NCBI GenBank assembly: GCA_017437755.1
Contig: JAFRXI010000035.1
Coordinates: 1 to 52,511 of the forward strand
DNA: 52,511 bases
Direction: 5' to 3'
Origin: Bacteroidales bacterium
GTDB taxonomy: Bacteria; Bacteroidota; Bacteroidia; Bacteroidales; UBA932
Numbering within the stretch: position 1 is the stretch's first letter; each line of letters opens with the position of its first letter. Position numbers and translations under genes: made by a program. Of the stretch, positions 7,911-16,626 are shown one piece after another. The notes below the pieces were generated by a model that worked only from the letters and a program-made list of their open reading frames with translations, did no database searches and was not told the DNA's origin.

Positions 7911-9188
7911 CTATCTGTTTCTGGCCCAAGGCATTACGCCAGCGGGCGAAGTTTTGTTCAAAAGCAGTTCCTTCATGTAATCCATATACGGGGCCACGTG
8001 CGAGAAGAACATCCGGTAGCCCTCGCACAGGGCATTGAGGCCTGTCTCCCCTTTCTCCGTACGGTTGAAACGGTGCTTGGGACACTCCCCGTTGCAGGCA
8101 AAGAGCCATTTGCAGCGGCGGCACTTCGACGGGAGGGTGTTCCGCTTGTCTATCCCGAAGCGGACCTGTGCCTGGGAATCCATCATCTCCTTGATGGAAT
8201 TCTCAGCGATATTGCCCAGCCTGTACTTGGGATAAACAAAATGGTCGCACGGGTAAAGGTCGCCGTTGTGCTCGATGACCGAATTGCCGCCGCAGGTCTC
8301 GGCAAAGACGCAGATCCCAGGCCTTGCCCCGCACCAGAGGGCGAGGGTGGCGTCGAACTGCCCCACGAAGAACCGCGAAACGTCATTGCGTACCCAATAA
8401 TCGAAAATATCGCACAGGAACCTTCCGAAACCCATGTCTGACACAGACCAGAAGGCCAGCGCGGCCCCTTCCTCGGCCGGATCCACTATATGCGGCCTGG
8501 CGTTTCGCAGTGCCTTCCCGGACAGCCCCTCAGGGAACTTCACGTGCTCCACAACCGGCATGAACTGCATGAAACGGCTCCCCAGAGACTTCAGGAACTG
8601 ATACACTTCCAGACCCCGGCCCTCGGAGGCCCTGTTCACGGTGGACATCGTATTGAACTCCACTCCGGAGGTCTTCAGGAGATCCAGTCCCCTCAAAACC
8701 GAGTCGAAGGTGGGCCTCCCGCCCTTGTCCTTGCGGTATTTGTCGTGAATATCCCGCGGACCGTCGATGGAAATGCCCACCAGGAAATCGTTTTTCCGGA
8801 AGAACTCCGCCCACTCGCGGGTGATGCGCGTGCCGTTTGTCTGGATGGTGTTGTGGATTATCTTGCCGTCGGCATACTTGTGCTCCAGTTCAATTGCCTT
8901 CCGGTAGAAGTCGAGCCCCAGTATAAGCGGTTCTCCCCCGTGCCAGTTGAACATGACCTCCGGAACATCGTTTGCCGCAATATATTCACGCACAACCGTT
9001 TCCAGCATTTCCTCCGACATTATGGGCTCCTTGCCGCCATAGATTCCGGCCTTGTCGAGGTAATAGCAGTAGTTGCAGTCGAGGTTGCAGAGCGACCCGG
9101 CCGGCTTGAGCATGATATTGAATGCCATGGGGCCCGAAAGCCTCACGGCATCCTGAAGTGTGATAGTCTTGTCGAAGGCGGGGCCCAT
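7911..9188 (-). CDS. Anaerobic sulfatase-maturating enzyme (radical SAM/SPASM)
   Basis: The enzyme converts an active-site Cys or Ser of type I sulfatases to formylglycine in the cytoplasm before export. It is 425 residues long. It has the radical SAM CxxxCxxC motif (CNLDCNYC), HGGEPL, SIDGP, the QFDATLALW segment that holds the catalytic Asp in characterised homologues, and the C-terminal auxiliary-cluster cysteines (CGGNS, YPCDHF, CRRCKWLFACNGECPK). It closely resembles the Bacteroides anSME chuR family. The ATG overlaps the pgi stop by one base (TGATG). No sulfatase gene is in the window, so its clients must lie elsewhere. Confidence 0.93.
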   Translation of the reverse strand: MGPAFDKTITLQDAVRLSGPMAFNIMLKPAGSLCNLDCNYCYYLDKAGIYGGKEPIMSEEMLETVVREYIAANDVPEVMFNWHGGEPLILGLDFYRKAIELEHKYADGKIIHNTIQTNGTRITREWAEFFRKNDFLVGISIDGPRDIHDKYRKDKGGRPTFDSVLRGLDLLKTSGVEFNTMSTVNRASEGRGLEVYQFLKSLGSRFMQFMPVVEHVKFPEGLSGKALRNARPHIVDPAEEGAALAFWSVSDMGFGRFLCDIFDYWVRNDVSRFFVGQFDATLALWCGARPGICVFAETCGGNSVIEHNGDLYPCDHFVYPKYRLGNIAENSIKEMMDSQAQVRFGIDKRNTLPSKCRRCKWLFACNGECPKHRFNRTEKGETGLNALCEGYRMFFSHVAPYMDYMKELLLNKTSPAGVMPWARNR

Positions 9189-10528
9189 CAGAGCCTCTCG
9201 CGTATAGCCTTGGACGCAGCCTCGTATCCGGGCTTGTCCAGCAGGGCGAACATGTTCTTCTTGTAGGCCTCCACACCTGGCTGGTTGAACGGATTCACAC
9301 CAAGCATGTACGCGCTTATGCCGCAGGCGAACTCAAAGAAATAGAGCAAGGCTCCGATGCAAGCCTCGTCGACCCTGTCGATGCAAACCTCGATCTGAGG
9401 CACGCCTCCGTCGATATGGGCCAGCTGGGTGCCGATCTTTGCCATGGTGTTGCAGTATTCCACATGCTTGCCGGCGAGGAAGTTAAGGCCGTCGAGGTTC
9501 TGGAGGTCGGACCCAATCACCACGCTGCGGCTGCTGTTCAGGACCGTAACCACGGTTTCGAACATTATCCTCTCCCCTTCCTGGATGAACTGTCCCATGG
9601 AATGGAGGTCGGCCGTATTTGTGACGGAGGCGGGGAAGATTCCCTTCCCGTCCTTGCCCTCGGACTCTCCGTAAAGCTGCTTCCACCACTCTCCCAGATA
9701 CTGGAGCTTGGGGTTGTAGGTGACCATGATCTCGACCTTCTTCCCGAGTTCGGAATAGAGCAGGTTCCGCATTGAGGCATAAACCACCGCCGGATTCTCC
9801 GACGACCTTTCTGCGAGTGCCCTTTCCTCGGTGCATGCCCCGGCCACCAGGGCACGGATGTCAAAACCGGCTGCCGCGATGGGGATAAGCCCTACCGGAG
9901 TGAGAACCGAGAAACGACCTCCCACATCGTCAGGAACCACAAAAGTGCGGTAACCTTCCTGGGTGGAAAGGGTCTTGAGGGCGCCCTTGCGGGCATCGGT
10001 AACGGCCACAATCCTCGCGGCGGCACCGGCCTTGCCGTAGGTCTCCTCGAGGTACTGCTTCACTATCCTGAACGCCACGGCGGGCTCGGTGGTGGTACCG
10101 GACTTGGAAATGACCACGCAGGCCACGTTCCTCTCCCTGACCAGGTCCATCAGTTCGCTTATGTATTCCTCTGAAAGGTTGTTCCCGGCGAACACCACCT
10201 CAGCGGCATCCTTGCGGGAAAGCTGTTTTGCAAAACAGTGCGAGAGGGCCTCGATGACGCATTTTGCACCAAGATAGGAGCCTCCGATGCCGATTGCAAC
10301 CACGAGGTCCACGCCCATCGCCTTCCAGCCGTCCCTTACGGCCTCGCAACCTGAGAGGATTTCCTCCGGCATTTCCGAAGGAAGATGCCTCCAGCCGAGG
10401 AAATCGTTCCCCGCGCCGTTTCCTGAAACCAGGACGTCAAAAGCCTCGAGGGCCTTTTCACCGACATACTTGCAGTACTTTCCTCCGTCCACGAAGGAAG
10501 CGCAACCTTTCACATTGATGTTTACCAT
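9188..10528 (-). CDS. pgi: Glucose-6-phosphate isomerase
   Basis: Pgi interconverts glucose 6-phosphate and fructose 6-phosphate in glycolysis and gluconeogenesis. The 446-residue length fits the short bacterial type. Motifs seen: GIGGSYLGAK, the phosphate-binding SKSGTTTEPA, GGRFSVLTPVG, and the ESEGKDGKG region near the active site. It sits 54 bases downstream of the GDPD-SGNH stop, with no clear TAnnTTTG box in the gap. It shares one base with the anSME start downstream. Confidence 0.97.
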   Translation of the reverse strand: MVNINVKGCASFVDGGKYCKYVGEKALEAFDVLVSGNGAGNDFLGWRHLPSEMPEEILSGCEAVRDGWKAMGVDLVVAIGIGGSYLGAKCVIEALSHCFAKQLSRKDAAEVVFAGNNLSEEYISELMDLVRERNVACVVISKSGTTTEPAVAFRIVKQYLEETYGKAGAAARIVAVTDARKGALKTLSTQEGYRTFVVPDDVGGRFSVLTPVGLIPIAAAGFDIRALVAGACTEERALAERSSENPAVVYASMRNLLYSELGKKVEIMVTYNPKLQYLGEWWKQLYGESEGKDGKGIFPASVTNTADLHSMGQFIQEGERIMFETVVTVLNSSRSVVIGSDLQNLDGLNFLAGKHVEYCNTMAKIGTQLAHIDGGVPQIEVCIDRVDEACIGALLYFFEFACGISAYMLGVNPFNQPGVEAYKKNMFALLDKPGYEAASKAIRERL

Positions 10529-10556
10529 ATTATTGTTTGTTTAATGTTCCTAAAAC

Positions 10557-12383
10557 TTATTTAATACCGTATTTTTTGAGTATATTCAGTATGGGTTTTT
10601 CTATGGAATGGGCCCAAAGGACGTATCCATAGTCGTTGGGATGGGTTCCGTCGGAGGTGGTGTCATGGTCGGGAGTGCTGGCGTCCGGGTATACAAGATA
10701 GATGTTCCTGTATTTCTTCTGGGCCTCCTTGACAAGTTCCACGCTGCGGTTGTAACGGGCCTCCTCAAAAGCCATGAAGCGGGTATTGAAGTTCCTCCAT
10801 TCGCGGTAGATGGTGGTCTGGAAGATTATGGGAATGTCGGGGTGTGCGGCCTGGACCGTCTCAATGAACGGGAAAAGACGTTCTTCAATGGTTTCCACCG
10901 ACGGATTGGAGAATGCGTCAAGCACCAGGGCATCCATCTCGGCACCGGCCAGGGCCTTTGCAAAGCCCATCTGGAGCTTGGACTGGCCGCTTACGCCCAG
11001 GCTCAGAATCTGGATTCCGGTGTCCCTGGAAAAGATTGCCGGATAAGCCATTCCGGGGCGAGTGGTACCCGCCCCGTGGGTGAAGCTGGACCCGAAAACA
11101 GCCACCTTGTGGCGGAAAGGATTCTCCATGGCGCTTATCTCTGCACCGCCGTCTATTCCTATTTTCACCGATTCCAGTATGCTGTAAAGAGGCAGATAAA
11201 GCAGGCATTCGTGCATTGTGCCGTCCATTGCCTTGATTATTTCCACCGGTGCCTCCGGATCGCTGTTGGAGCCCACTCCGGAGCCGGCCCAGACCCACTC
11301 ACCGTCCTTCCTGATGAAGAGATCGTACCCGGCATAGGCCTGTGGGGCGGATTTCAGGGCCTCGCCCCTCTCCTTGTAGACCGTCTGGACGGTTATTCGC
11401 CTGGAGTCGGTCTTGAAAGCCACCGAAATGCCGGATGCCATCAGGGCACGCTTGATTTCCTTTTGGGCCAGTCCGCCGTAGACGAGGGTGTCCAGGCGCT
11501 CATAGGGATTTGGAGTGTCGGGGAAGAGTTTTCCCACAAGGGTCAGTTCCGATGCTTCCACCTGGAAGTCCCCCCTCTTGTCCAGTATCTTCTTGACCCT
11601 CAGGGGCTCGTCGGTGGTGATATAATCCACGCCAAGGTCCAGCATAGCCTCAATGTCTTCCGGCTTGTTAGCCGTCCAGGCATTTACGCTCATCCCCAGG
11701 TCATGGGCCTCCCGTACCCAGGACGGATTCTTCCGGAACACATTGAAATGATAGTCTATACCATTGATGCCCAGGGCATTGACTTCTGCCGGAGAAAGGT
11801 CGCCCGACAGATACTGGTTTGTAAATCCGGGATACTTCCTGGCTATCTGCTCGCAGAGATACAGGCTGAATGAGATGAAGACCGTCCTGTCGGGAGTGAA
11901 AATGCCGTGCTTCCTGAGGGCGGCCACGGTCTGCTCCAGCAGGAGGTCCTCCCTTTCATGGCTGCCGGGGGCTTCCTTCTGCTTCTTGAGTTCCACCACC
12001 ATCCTGGTGTCCGGCCCCTGCGCCCCAAGTGCGGCATATTCGTCCATCGAGGGCCTTCTCTCGCCGTTTTCCAGGGTGAGCTTGCGCATCTGCTTCCATT
12101 GCCTGGAATCGATGCGGAAAGTGTCGGAAGGTGTGGCTATTACCGGGTCATGATTGATCAGCGCCACCCCGTCTGAAGTGAGCTGGACGTCGAACTCGCT
12201 CCCCCACAAGCAGTTGTCCTGGGCTGCCTTCAGCGATGCGGAAGAATTCCTGGCGCCCCCGGCCGATTCAGCCTTCCAGAAGCCCCTGTGCGCTACTATG
12301 TGCACCTTCTGGGCTCCCAGCCGCACAGGAAAAACAGCTGCAAGAAGTAAAATGACGGCCGCTTTTGCAAGCATTCTCTTCAT
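10557..12383 (-). CDS. Exported GDPD-SGNH hydrolase fusion
   Basis: This is a 608-residue two-domain protein. After a signal peptide (MKRMLAKAAV... GAQ) comes a glycerophosphodiester phosphodiesterase domain (about residues 26-265). It has HRG (VAHRGFW), the Glu/Asp pair in GSEFDV, and a later His (NHDP), and would split glycerophosphodiesters to glycerol 3-phosphate and alcohol. The second half (about 270-608) is an SGNH hydrolase with the Ser block VFGSSFTHGAG and the Asp/His block DGTHPNDYGY. The frame is open up to 12422, but a TACTTTTG box at 12401-12408 and the signal peptide favour the start at 12383. The C-terminal half is a close paralogue of the divergent gene at 12482. Confidence 0.85.
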   Translation of the reverse strand: MKRMLAKAAVILLLAAVFPVRLGAQKVHIVAHRGFWKAESAGGARNSSASLKAAQDNCLWGSEFDVQLTSDGVALINHDPVIATPSDTFRIDSRQWKQMRKLTLENGERRPSMDEYAALGAQGPDTRMVVELKKQKEAPGSHEREDLLLEQTVAALRKHGIFTPDRTVFISFSLYLCEQIARKYPGFTNQYLSGDLSPAEVNALGINGIDYHFNVFRKNPSWVREAHDLGMSVNAWTANKPEDIEAMLDLGVDYITTDEPLRVKKILDKRGDFQVEASELTLVGKLFPDTPNPYERLDTLVYGGLAQKEIKRALMASGISVAFKTDSRRITVQTVYKERGEALKSAPQAYAGYDLFIRKDGEWVWAGSGVGSNSDPEAPVEIIKAMDGTMHECLLYLPLYSILESVKIGIDGGAEISAMENPFRHKVAVFGSSFTHGAGTTRPGMAYPAIFSRDTGIQILSLGVSGQSKLQMGFAKALAGAEMDALVLDAFSNPSVETIEERLFPFIETVQAAHPDIPIIFQTTIYREWRNFNTRFMAFEEARYNRSVELVKEAQKKYRNIYLVYPDASTPDHDTTSDGTHPNDYGYVLWAHSIEKPILNILKKYGIK

Positions 12384-12400
12384 ACTCTGGATACCTTTTA

Positions 12401-12408
12401 CAAAAGTA
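12401..12408 (-). promoter_or_regulatory. -7 box for the GDPD-SGNH gene
   Basis: The minus strand reads TACTTTTG, matching TAnnTTTG, 18 bases before the chosen ATG at 12383. This rules out the upstream in-frame start at 12422. Confidence 0.55.
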
Positions 12409-12455
12409 TGGCAAGTTACCAATTATTCCGTATAATAACAAGCCGGTTTTTTTAC

Positions 12456-12463
12456 TAATTTTG
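12456..12463 (+). promoter_or_regulatory. -7 box for the SGNH hydrolase gene
   Basis: TAATTTTG matches TAnnTTTG and ends 18 bases before the ATG at 12482. It lies back to back with the minus-strand box at 12401, making a divergent promoter region. Confidence 0.6.
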
Positions 12464-12481
12464 CCAAAATAAAAAACGGAT

Positions 12482-13579
12482 ATGAATAAAGTATTTTTCA
12501 AGGCGGCTTGCGTACTGCTGATGTCATTTTTTTCCTGGGAATCATTTGCCCAAGGATCCGATCCCCTTTATGTGGAGGCTTCGGAACTTACCCTCGTAGG
12601 GAAACTGTTCCCCGATACCGGCAACCCCTATCACCGTCTGGACACCACTGTCTACGGAGGATTCACCAAAAGTGAAAACCTGCTTTCAAGGGAGTCGTCG
12701 GGGATTTCCGTGGCTTTCAGGACTAATTCCAAGAGCATCCGGATCCTCACCAGATACGGCCACAAGAACTTCGGCACCAACATTTCCGGAATATCCCAAA
12801 GGGGTTATGACCTCTACATCAGGAAGGACGGGAAGTGGCTCTGGGCGGCCGCAGGCGTTGCCAGGGACAAGGAACTCGACAAGCCCTTCACCCTGATCAA
12901 GAACATGGACGGTTCCATGCACGAATGCCTCCTGTACCTTCCCACGTTCAGTGAAGAGTATTCAGTCAAGATAGGAGTGGACGCCGGTTCCGAGATAAGC
13001 GCCATGGAGAATCCCTTCCGCCACCGGGTGGGAATCTTCGGTTCCAGCTTCACCCACGGGGCATCCACATCAAAGGCCGGAATGGCCTACCCTGCCATCT
13101 TCACGCGCGACACCGGAATCCAGCTTCTCAGCCTTGGAGTGAGCGGGAATTCAAAACTCCAGCCCGCATTCGCCCGCGCCCTTGCCGACGCCGACGTGGA
13201 CGCTTACATCTTTGACGCCTTCTCCAATCCCTCCCTCGAGGAAATCAGCCAGAGGCTCTTCCCCTTCATCGAGACCATCCAGGCAAAGCATCCCGACATT
13301 CCCCTCATCTTCCAGAAGACCATCTACAGGGAAAGCCGCAACTTCAACACCGGCAACGAGAAGTTCGAATCCGAAAGGATAGATCTGGTGGAGAAACTGA
13401 TGAAGGAGGCGTGCAGGAAATACAAGAACGTATACTATATCGACTGCACCAACGCAACCTCAAAGGAGCACGACACCTCCGTTGACGGCACCCATCCCGG
13501 CGACTACGGCTACTTCCTCTGGGCCCGCTCGATAGAGAAGCCTGTTCTGAAGATACTTAAGAAATACGGTATCAAATAG
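12482..13579 (+). CDS. Exported SGNH hydrolase, paralogue of the GDPD-SGNH fusion
   Basis: This 365-residue protein has a signal peptide (MNKVFFKAACVLLMS... FAQ). Its body aligns along its whole length with residues about 270-608 of the divergent fusion gene: both contain VEASELTLVGKLFPDT, GYDLFIRKDG or GYDLYIRKDG, MDG(T/S)MHECLLYLP, GSSFTHGA, DAFSNPS, and end ILKKYGIK. The SGNH catalytic Ser lies in FGSSFTHGA and the Asp/His in DGTHPGDYGY. A carbohydrate or lipid esterase role outside the cytoplasm is likely; the substrate is unknown. Its 3' end overlaps the convergent rsmD by eight bases. A local gene duplication with later domain gain or loss explains the pair. Confidence 0.85.
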   Translation: MNKVFFKAACVLLMSFFSWESFAQGSDPLYVEASELTLVGKLFPDTGNPYHRLDTTVYGGFTKSENLLSRESSGISVAFRTNSKSIRILTRYGHKNFGTNISGISQRGYDLYIRKDGKWLWAAAGVARDKELDKPFTLIKNMDGSMHECLLYLPTFSEEYSVKIGVDAGSEISAMENPFRHRVGIFGSSFTHGASTSKAGMAYPAIFTRDTGIQLLSLGVSGNSKLQPAFARALADADVDAYIFDAFSNPSLEEISQRLFPFIETIQAKHPDIPLIFQKTIYRESRNFNTGNEKFESERIDLVEKLMKEACRKYKNVYYIDCTNATSKEHDTSVDGTHPGDYGYFLWARSIEKPVLKILKKYGIK

Positions 13580-14126
13580 TTCCGTCAGCTTCCGGAACCT
13601 CGAAAATGGAGAAATGGACCTTCCCGTAGGTCTTCTCCCTGAGGAAGTACGGCTCCGACGTAAACGAATATTCCCCCGGGTGCTCCAATATGAACCAGCA
13701 TCCGGGGTTCAGTATCCCCGCCGACAGGACCTTCCGCGGAATGGTTTCCAGGCCCTCGATCGAATAGGGAGGGTCGGCGAAGACTATGTCGAACTTCTCA
13801 TGGCAGATCTCCAGGAAATCGAACACATTGGCCCTTACCATCGTTACGTTCCCGAGGCCCAGGCGGGCGGCCTCGGTCTTTATGAAGGAGGCGTTTTCCC
13901 TGGCCATCTCCACGCACCATACCCTGGAAGCCCCGCGGGAGGCGAATTCAAAGGCTATCGCCCCGGTACCGCCAAACAGGTCCAGGACCTTGAGTCCCTC
14001 AAAATCGTAGACGTTGTCCAGCACGTTGAAAAGCCCCTCCCTTGCAAAGTCGGTGGTGGGACGTGCCTTGTAGCCCCTGGGGGGCAGTATGGCCTTCCCC
14101 TTGAGAGTTCCGCCTATGATCCTCAT
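13572..14126 (-). CDS. rsmD: 16S rRNA (guanine-966-N2)-methyltransferase RsmD
   Basis: RsmD methylates G966 of 16S rRNA in the 30S subunit using S-adenosylmethionine. The 184-residue protein starts MRIIGGTLKGK, and has the RPTTDFAREGLFN motif, the SAM-binding LDLFGGTGAIAFE loop and the catalytic DPPY. It overlaps the upstream DUF3822 stop by four bases. It is the last gene of a three-gene operon, and its end overlaps the convergent SGNH gene. Confidence 0.95.
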   Translation of the reverse strand: MRIIGGTLKGKAILPPRGYKARPTTDFAREGLFNVLDNVYDFEGLKVLDLFGGTGAIAFEFASRGASRVWCVEMARENASFIKTEAARLGLGNVTMVRANVFDFLEICHEKFDIVFADPPYSIEGLETIPRKVLSAGILNPGCWFILEHPGEYSFTSEPYFLREKTYGKVHFSIFEVPEADGTI

Positions 14127-14782
14127 ATCTGTTCCACGCTCTTGAAATACCTGTAAAGCGACATTTCCTCATCAGCTTCCAACGGGGTACGGAAGCACAC
14201 CGTAGAGACTTCCGGATTCATCTGCAACTTCTTGAGTGCCAAGAATATAAAATACTCGGCTGTGGTAAAGTCAGGAGCCCTGAAAACATTGGCCAGCAAG
14301 AGGTTGCGCCCCTGGGCTATAACAAGATGGAGCCAGCCGTCGCGGTATGAGGCGAGTATCTTGTTGTAGTCGCGGCAGAGCTTGATGCTGTCCAGCAGCC
14401 AGTACATTTCCGGAAGCACCCGGCTCGGGCTCCCGTCGGAAAGGAGCACGGTCCTCGACAGCATCGCGGAAAGCGACTCCCCAATGTCCAGGGAATACAC
14501 CAGCACTGCCGAGAATTCCGGCAAGGCCACATGGGAAACCCTGTCCCCGTCCTCCAGGTCCACCACATCGGAAAGGGCCTCGCGGCATCTGGCGGGATCG
14601 AAGAAACGGTCCGGAACCAGGGCGACCTTGGGCGTCAGCAGCGAGAGTTCAACAGAATCGTACCTGCGCTGGAATTCCGGCGCCGTAAACGCCTTGTCGG
14701 GCGAATACCAGCGTGAAAACAAAGAATATCCACTCAAGGAAACCTGAATGGATATTCTTCCGGTTGCTGAAATACCGGCCAT
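14123..14782 (-). CDS. DUF3822 family protein
   Basis: This 219-residue soluble protein is of unknown function. It begins with a short beta-strand-like section (ISIQVSLSGYSLF) and contains an ASYRDGWLHLVIAQGRNLLLANVF stretch reminiscent of an actin/ASKHA-like fold. DUF3822 genes are habitually next to rsmD in Bacteroidota, as here with a 4-base overlap. No signal peptide or membrane segment is visible. The association suggests a conserved but undefined housekeeping role. Confidence 0.8.
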   Translation of the reverse strand: MAGISATGRISIQVSLSGYSLFSRWYSPDKAFTAPEFQRRYDSVELSLLTPKVALVPDRFFDPARCREALSDVVDLEDGDRVSHVALPEFSAVLVYSLDIGESLSAMLSRTVLLSDGSPSRVLPEMYWLLDSIKLCRDYNKILASYRDGWLHLVIAQGRNLLLANVFRAPDFTTAEYFIFLALKKLQMNPEVSTVCFRTPLEADEEMSLYRYFKSVEQI

Positions 14783-14791
14783 CGGGAAATC

Positions 14792-15481
14792 CTACTCCCA
14801 GTTACCGGCGTTGTTGTTAGGCGCCGTCACGCTGCCCACCTGAAGACCCTCGTACTTGTTGGAATTCTCCCTGTCCGCATCGAGGTTGATCCTGAGCTGG
14901 TTGTCCATACCCTTGAGGAGGGCCTTGTAAGGCATCTTTGCCTCGAAGAGAGGAACGTCCACGCCGGAAACCTTCTTTACGATGGCGTCCATGATAACCT
15001 CCTGTCCACCCGAGAACGGGATATACTTGAGAGAGTCGATGCAGAAATCCTCACGGCTCCTGAAGAGGGTATCCTTTACGGCAAGGGGAGTTGAGACCGA
15101 GAACACCAGCGGCTCGCCCTGACGGAAGAGTTCAAGGAGCTGCTCATTGGTGATCTTGCGGTTCTTCTTCTTGATGAGGGCGGTGTTGGCCACTGCCACG
15201 GAGTCATCCTGTGAACCGATCTGCATCACGACCTCCATCTTTCCGGTCTCATAGAAGAGCTTGAGGGAGTCGATGTCGGAGGTGAAACGGCCGGTGACGC
15301 CCTTGTAGGCGACTTCCAGGGTCCTGATATCCTTGAGCCTCTGGATGGCAACCTGCTCACGGGCTTCCTTCTCCTTGTTGAAGTTGACAGGCTTCATCAC
15401 GCTCTTGTAGATGAGATACACGAGAAGTACAGCCAGGATGGCCAGCACAATCTCGACGATGATTTTGATCGCTTTCTTCAT
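14792..15481 (-). CDS. Conserved hypothetical, single N-terminal membrane helix
   Basis: This 229-residue protein begins with a short basic start, then one strongly hydrophobic helix at about residues 7-27. A charged coiled segment (NKEKEAREQVAIQRLKDIR) follows, and then a periplasmic or cytoplasmic domain with TGRFTSDIDSLKLFY. The topology resembles pilin-like or membrane-anchored scaffold proteins, but no family with known function is recognised. It is the first gene of the operon with DUF3822 and rsmD, with a well-formed promoter at 15515-15545. Confidence 0.75.
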   Translation of the reverse strand: MKKAIKIIVEIVLAILAVLLVYLIYKSVMKPVNFNKEKEAREQVAIQRLKDIRTLEVAYKGVTGRFTSDIDSLKLFYETGKMEVVMQIGSQDDSVAVANTALIKKKNRKITNEQLLELFRQGEPLVFSVSTPLAVKDTLFRSREDFCIDSLKYIPFSGGQEVIMDAIVKKVSGVDVPLFEAKMPYKALLKGMDNQLRINLDADRENSNKYEGLQVGSVTAPNNNAGNWE

Positions 15482-15514
15482 TATAAAGGCTAGTTAATAT
15501 TTCAAAAGTTCTGA

Positions 15515-15545
15515 CAAAGTTATGAAAACGATTTATGAAATGCAA
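15515..15545 (-). promoter_or_regulatory. Promoter (-33/-7) for the 15481 gene operon
   Basis: On the minus strand TTG (15543-15545) is followed after 20 bases by TAACTTTG (15515-15522). This is the Bacteroidota -33/-7 arrangement. It sits 34 bases before the ATG at 15481. Confidence 0.65.
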
Positions 15546-15554
15546 TATTATTTG

Positions 15555-15562
15555 TAATTTTG
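15555..15562 (+). promoter_or_regulatory. -7 box for nrnA
   Basis: TAATTTTG matches TAnnTTTG. Transcription would start near 15569, so the ATG at 15535 lies upstream of the transcript and the start must be at 15577 or 15583. Confidence 0.6.
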
Positions 15563-15576
15563 CATTCCGAATCTTC

Positions 15577-16626
15577 ATGCAGATGACAGGAATCTCCGCA
15601 ACATCCGTTTCGTCCCTGGATTCCCTGATAGAAGGATGCACCAGGGCGGTGGTAACGGCACATGAACATCCCGACGGCGACGCCGTGGGGAGCACCTTTG
15701 CCATGATGCGGTACCTGAGGGACGTGAGGGGTTTGGATGCCATCGTAGTCCTTGCAGACGAAATTCCTGAAAGCCTTAAGTTCATAGTCCCTGAAGAAGA
15801 CCGGGAGCATGTGCTTTCCGGGAAGGACTCCATAAACTCCGGCATCCTGGAGATAGCTTCGGCCGACCTGGTCGTCCTCATGGACGCCAACGGGTTTTCG
15901 CGCACCGGGGCAATCGCCGGCGCGCTCAGGGAGTCCACCGCCCGCAAAGTACTGGTGGACCACCATGTGGGGCCTGAAAGCGGAGACTTTGACATAGTCT
16001 TCTCCACATCGGAAACATCCTCCACATCGGAGCTCCTGTACTGGCTTATGATGGAGATGCCGGAGACCTCGGGCGATGCGGCCCTCCTGCCCCCTGCCGC
16101 CGCCTTTGCGATGATGGCCGGGATGACCACCGACACCAACAATTTCGCCAATTCCGTATTCCCCTCCACCCTTGAGATGGCCTCCGCGCTGATCGGGGCC
16201 GGGGTCGACAGGGAGTATCTCCTGGAGATGCTCTACAACCGCTACCGCGAGAACCGGCTGAGGGCGATGGGCTGGCTCCTCGGGGAGAACATGCTCATCA
16301 CCCCGGAAGGTGCCGCCGTAATGATATTAAGGCAGGAAGACATTTCCCGGTTCGATATACGCGAGGGGGAAACCGAGGGGTTCGTAAACCTCCCGCTCGC
16401 CGTGGAAAACGTCCGGATGAGCGTTTTCATCAAGGAAGAGGACGGCCTTTTCCGGGTGTCCATCCGTTCCAAAAGGGGGACCTCAGCCCGGGAACTGGCC
16501 TCGGCCCATTTCCATGGAGGCGGGCATGAAAACGCCGCCGGTGGAAAGGTCTTCCCCGGTGACATTCCCTCGGGCGGAGACCTGGAAACCTACCTGTACA
16601 ACATCCTGAAGGAGTTTTTGATATGA
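15577..16626 (+). CDS. nrnA: DHH-family oligoribonuclease / PAP phosphatase NrnA
   Basis: This DHH-DHHA1 phosphoesterase degrades short oligoribonucleotides and may dephosphorylate pAp. It is about 349 residues long. Metal-binding motifs are visible: AHEHPDGDAVGS, VLMDANG, the namesake DHHVGPES, and the C-terminal DHHA1 substrate motif GGGHENAAGG. The open frame extends to 15535, but a -7 box at 15555 argues for translation from 15577 (MQMTG) or 15583. Its TGA overlaps the next ATG by four bases, and two FKBP lipoproteins follow in the same operon. Confidence 0.93.
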   Translation: MQMTGISATSVSSLDSLIEGCTRAVVTAHEHPDGDAVGSTFAMMRYLRDVRGLDAIVVLADEIPESLKFIVPEEDREHVLSGKDSINSGILEIASADLVVLMDANGFSRTGAIAGALRESTARKVLVDHHVGPESGDFDIVFSTSETSSTSELLYWLMMEMPETSGDAALLPPAAAFAMMAGMTTDTNNFANSVFPSTLEMASALIGAGVDREYLLEMLYNRYRENRLRAMGWLLGENMLITPEGAAVMILRQEDISRFDIREGETEGFVNLPLAVENVRMSVFIKEEDGLFRVSIRSKRGTSARELASAHFHGGGHENAAGGKVFPGDIPSGGDLETYLYNILKEFLI

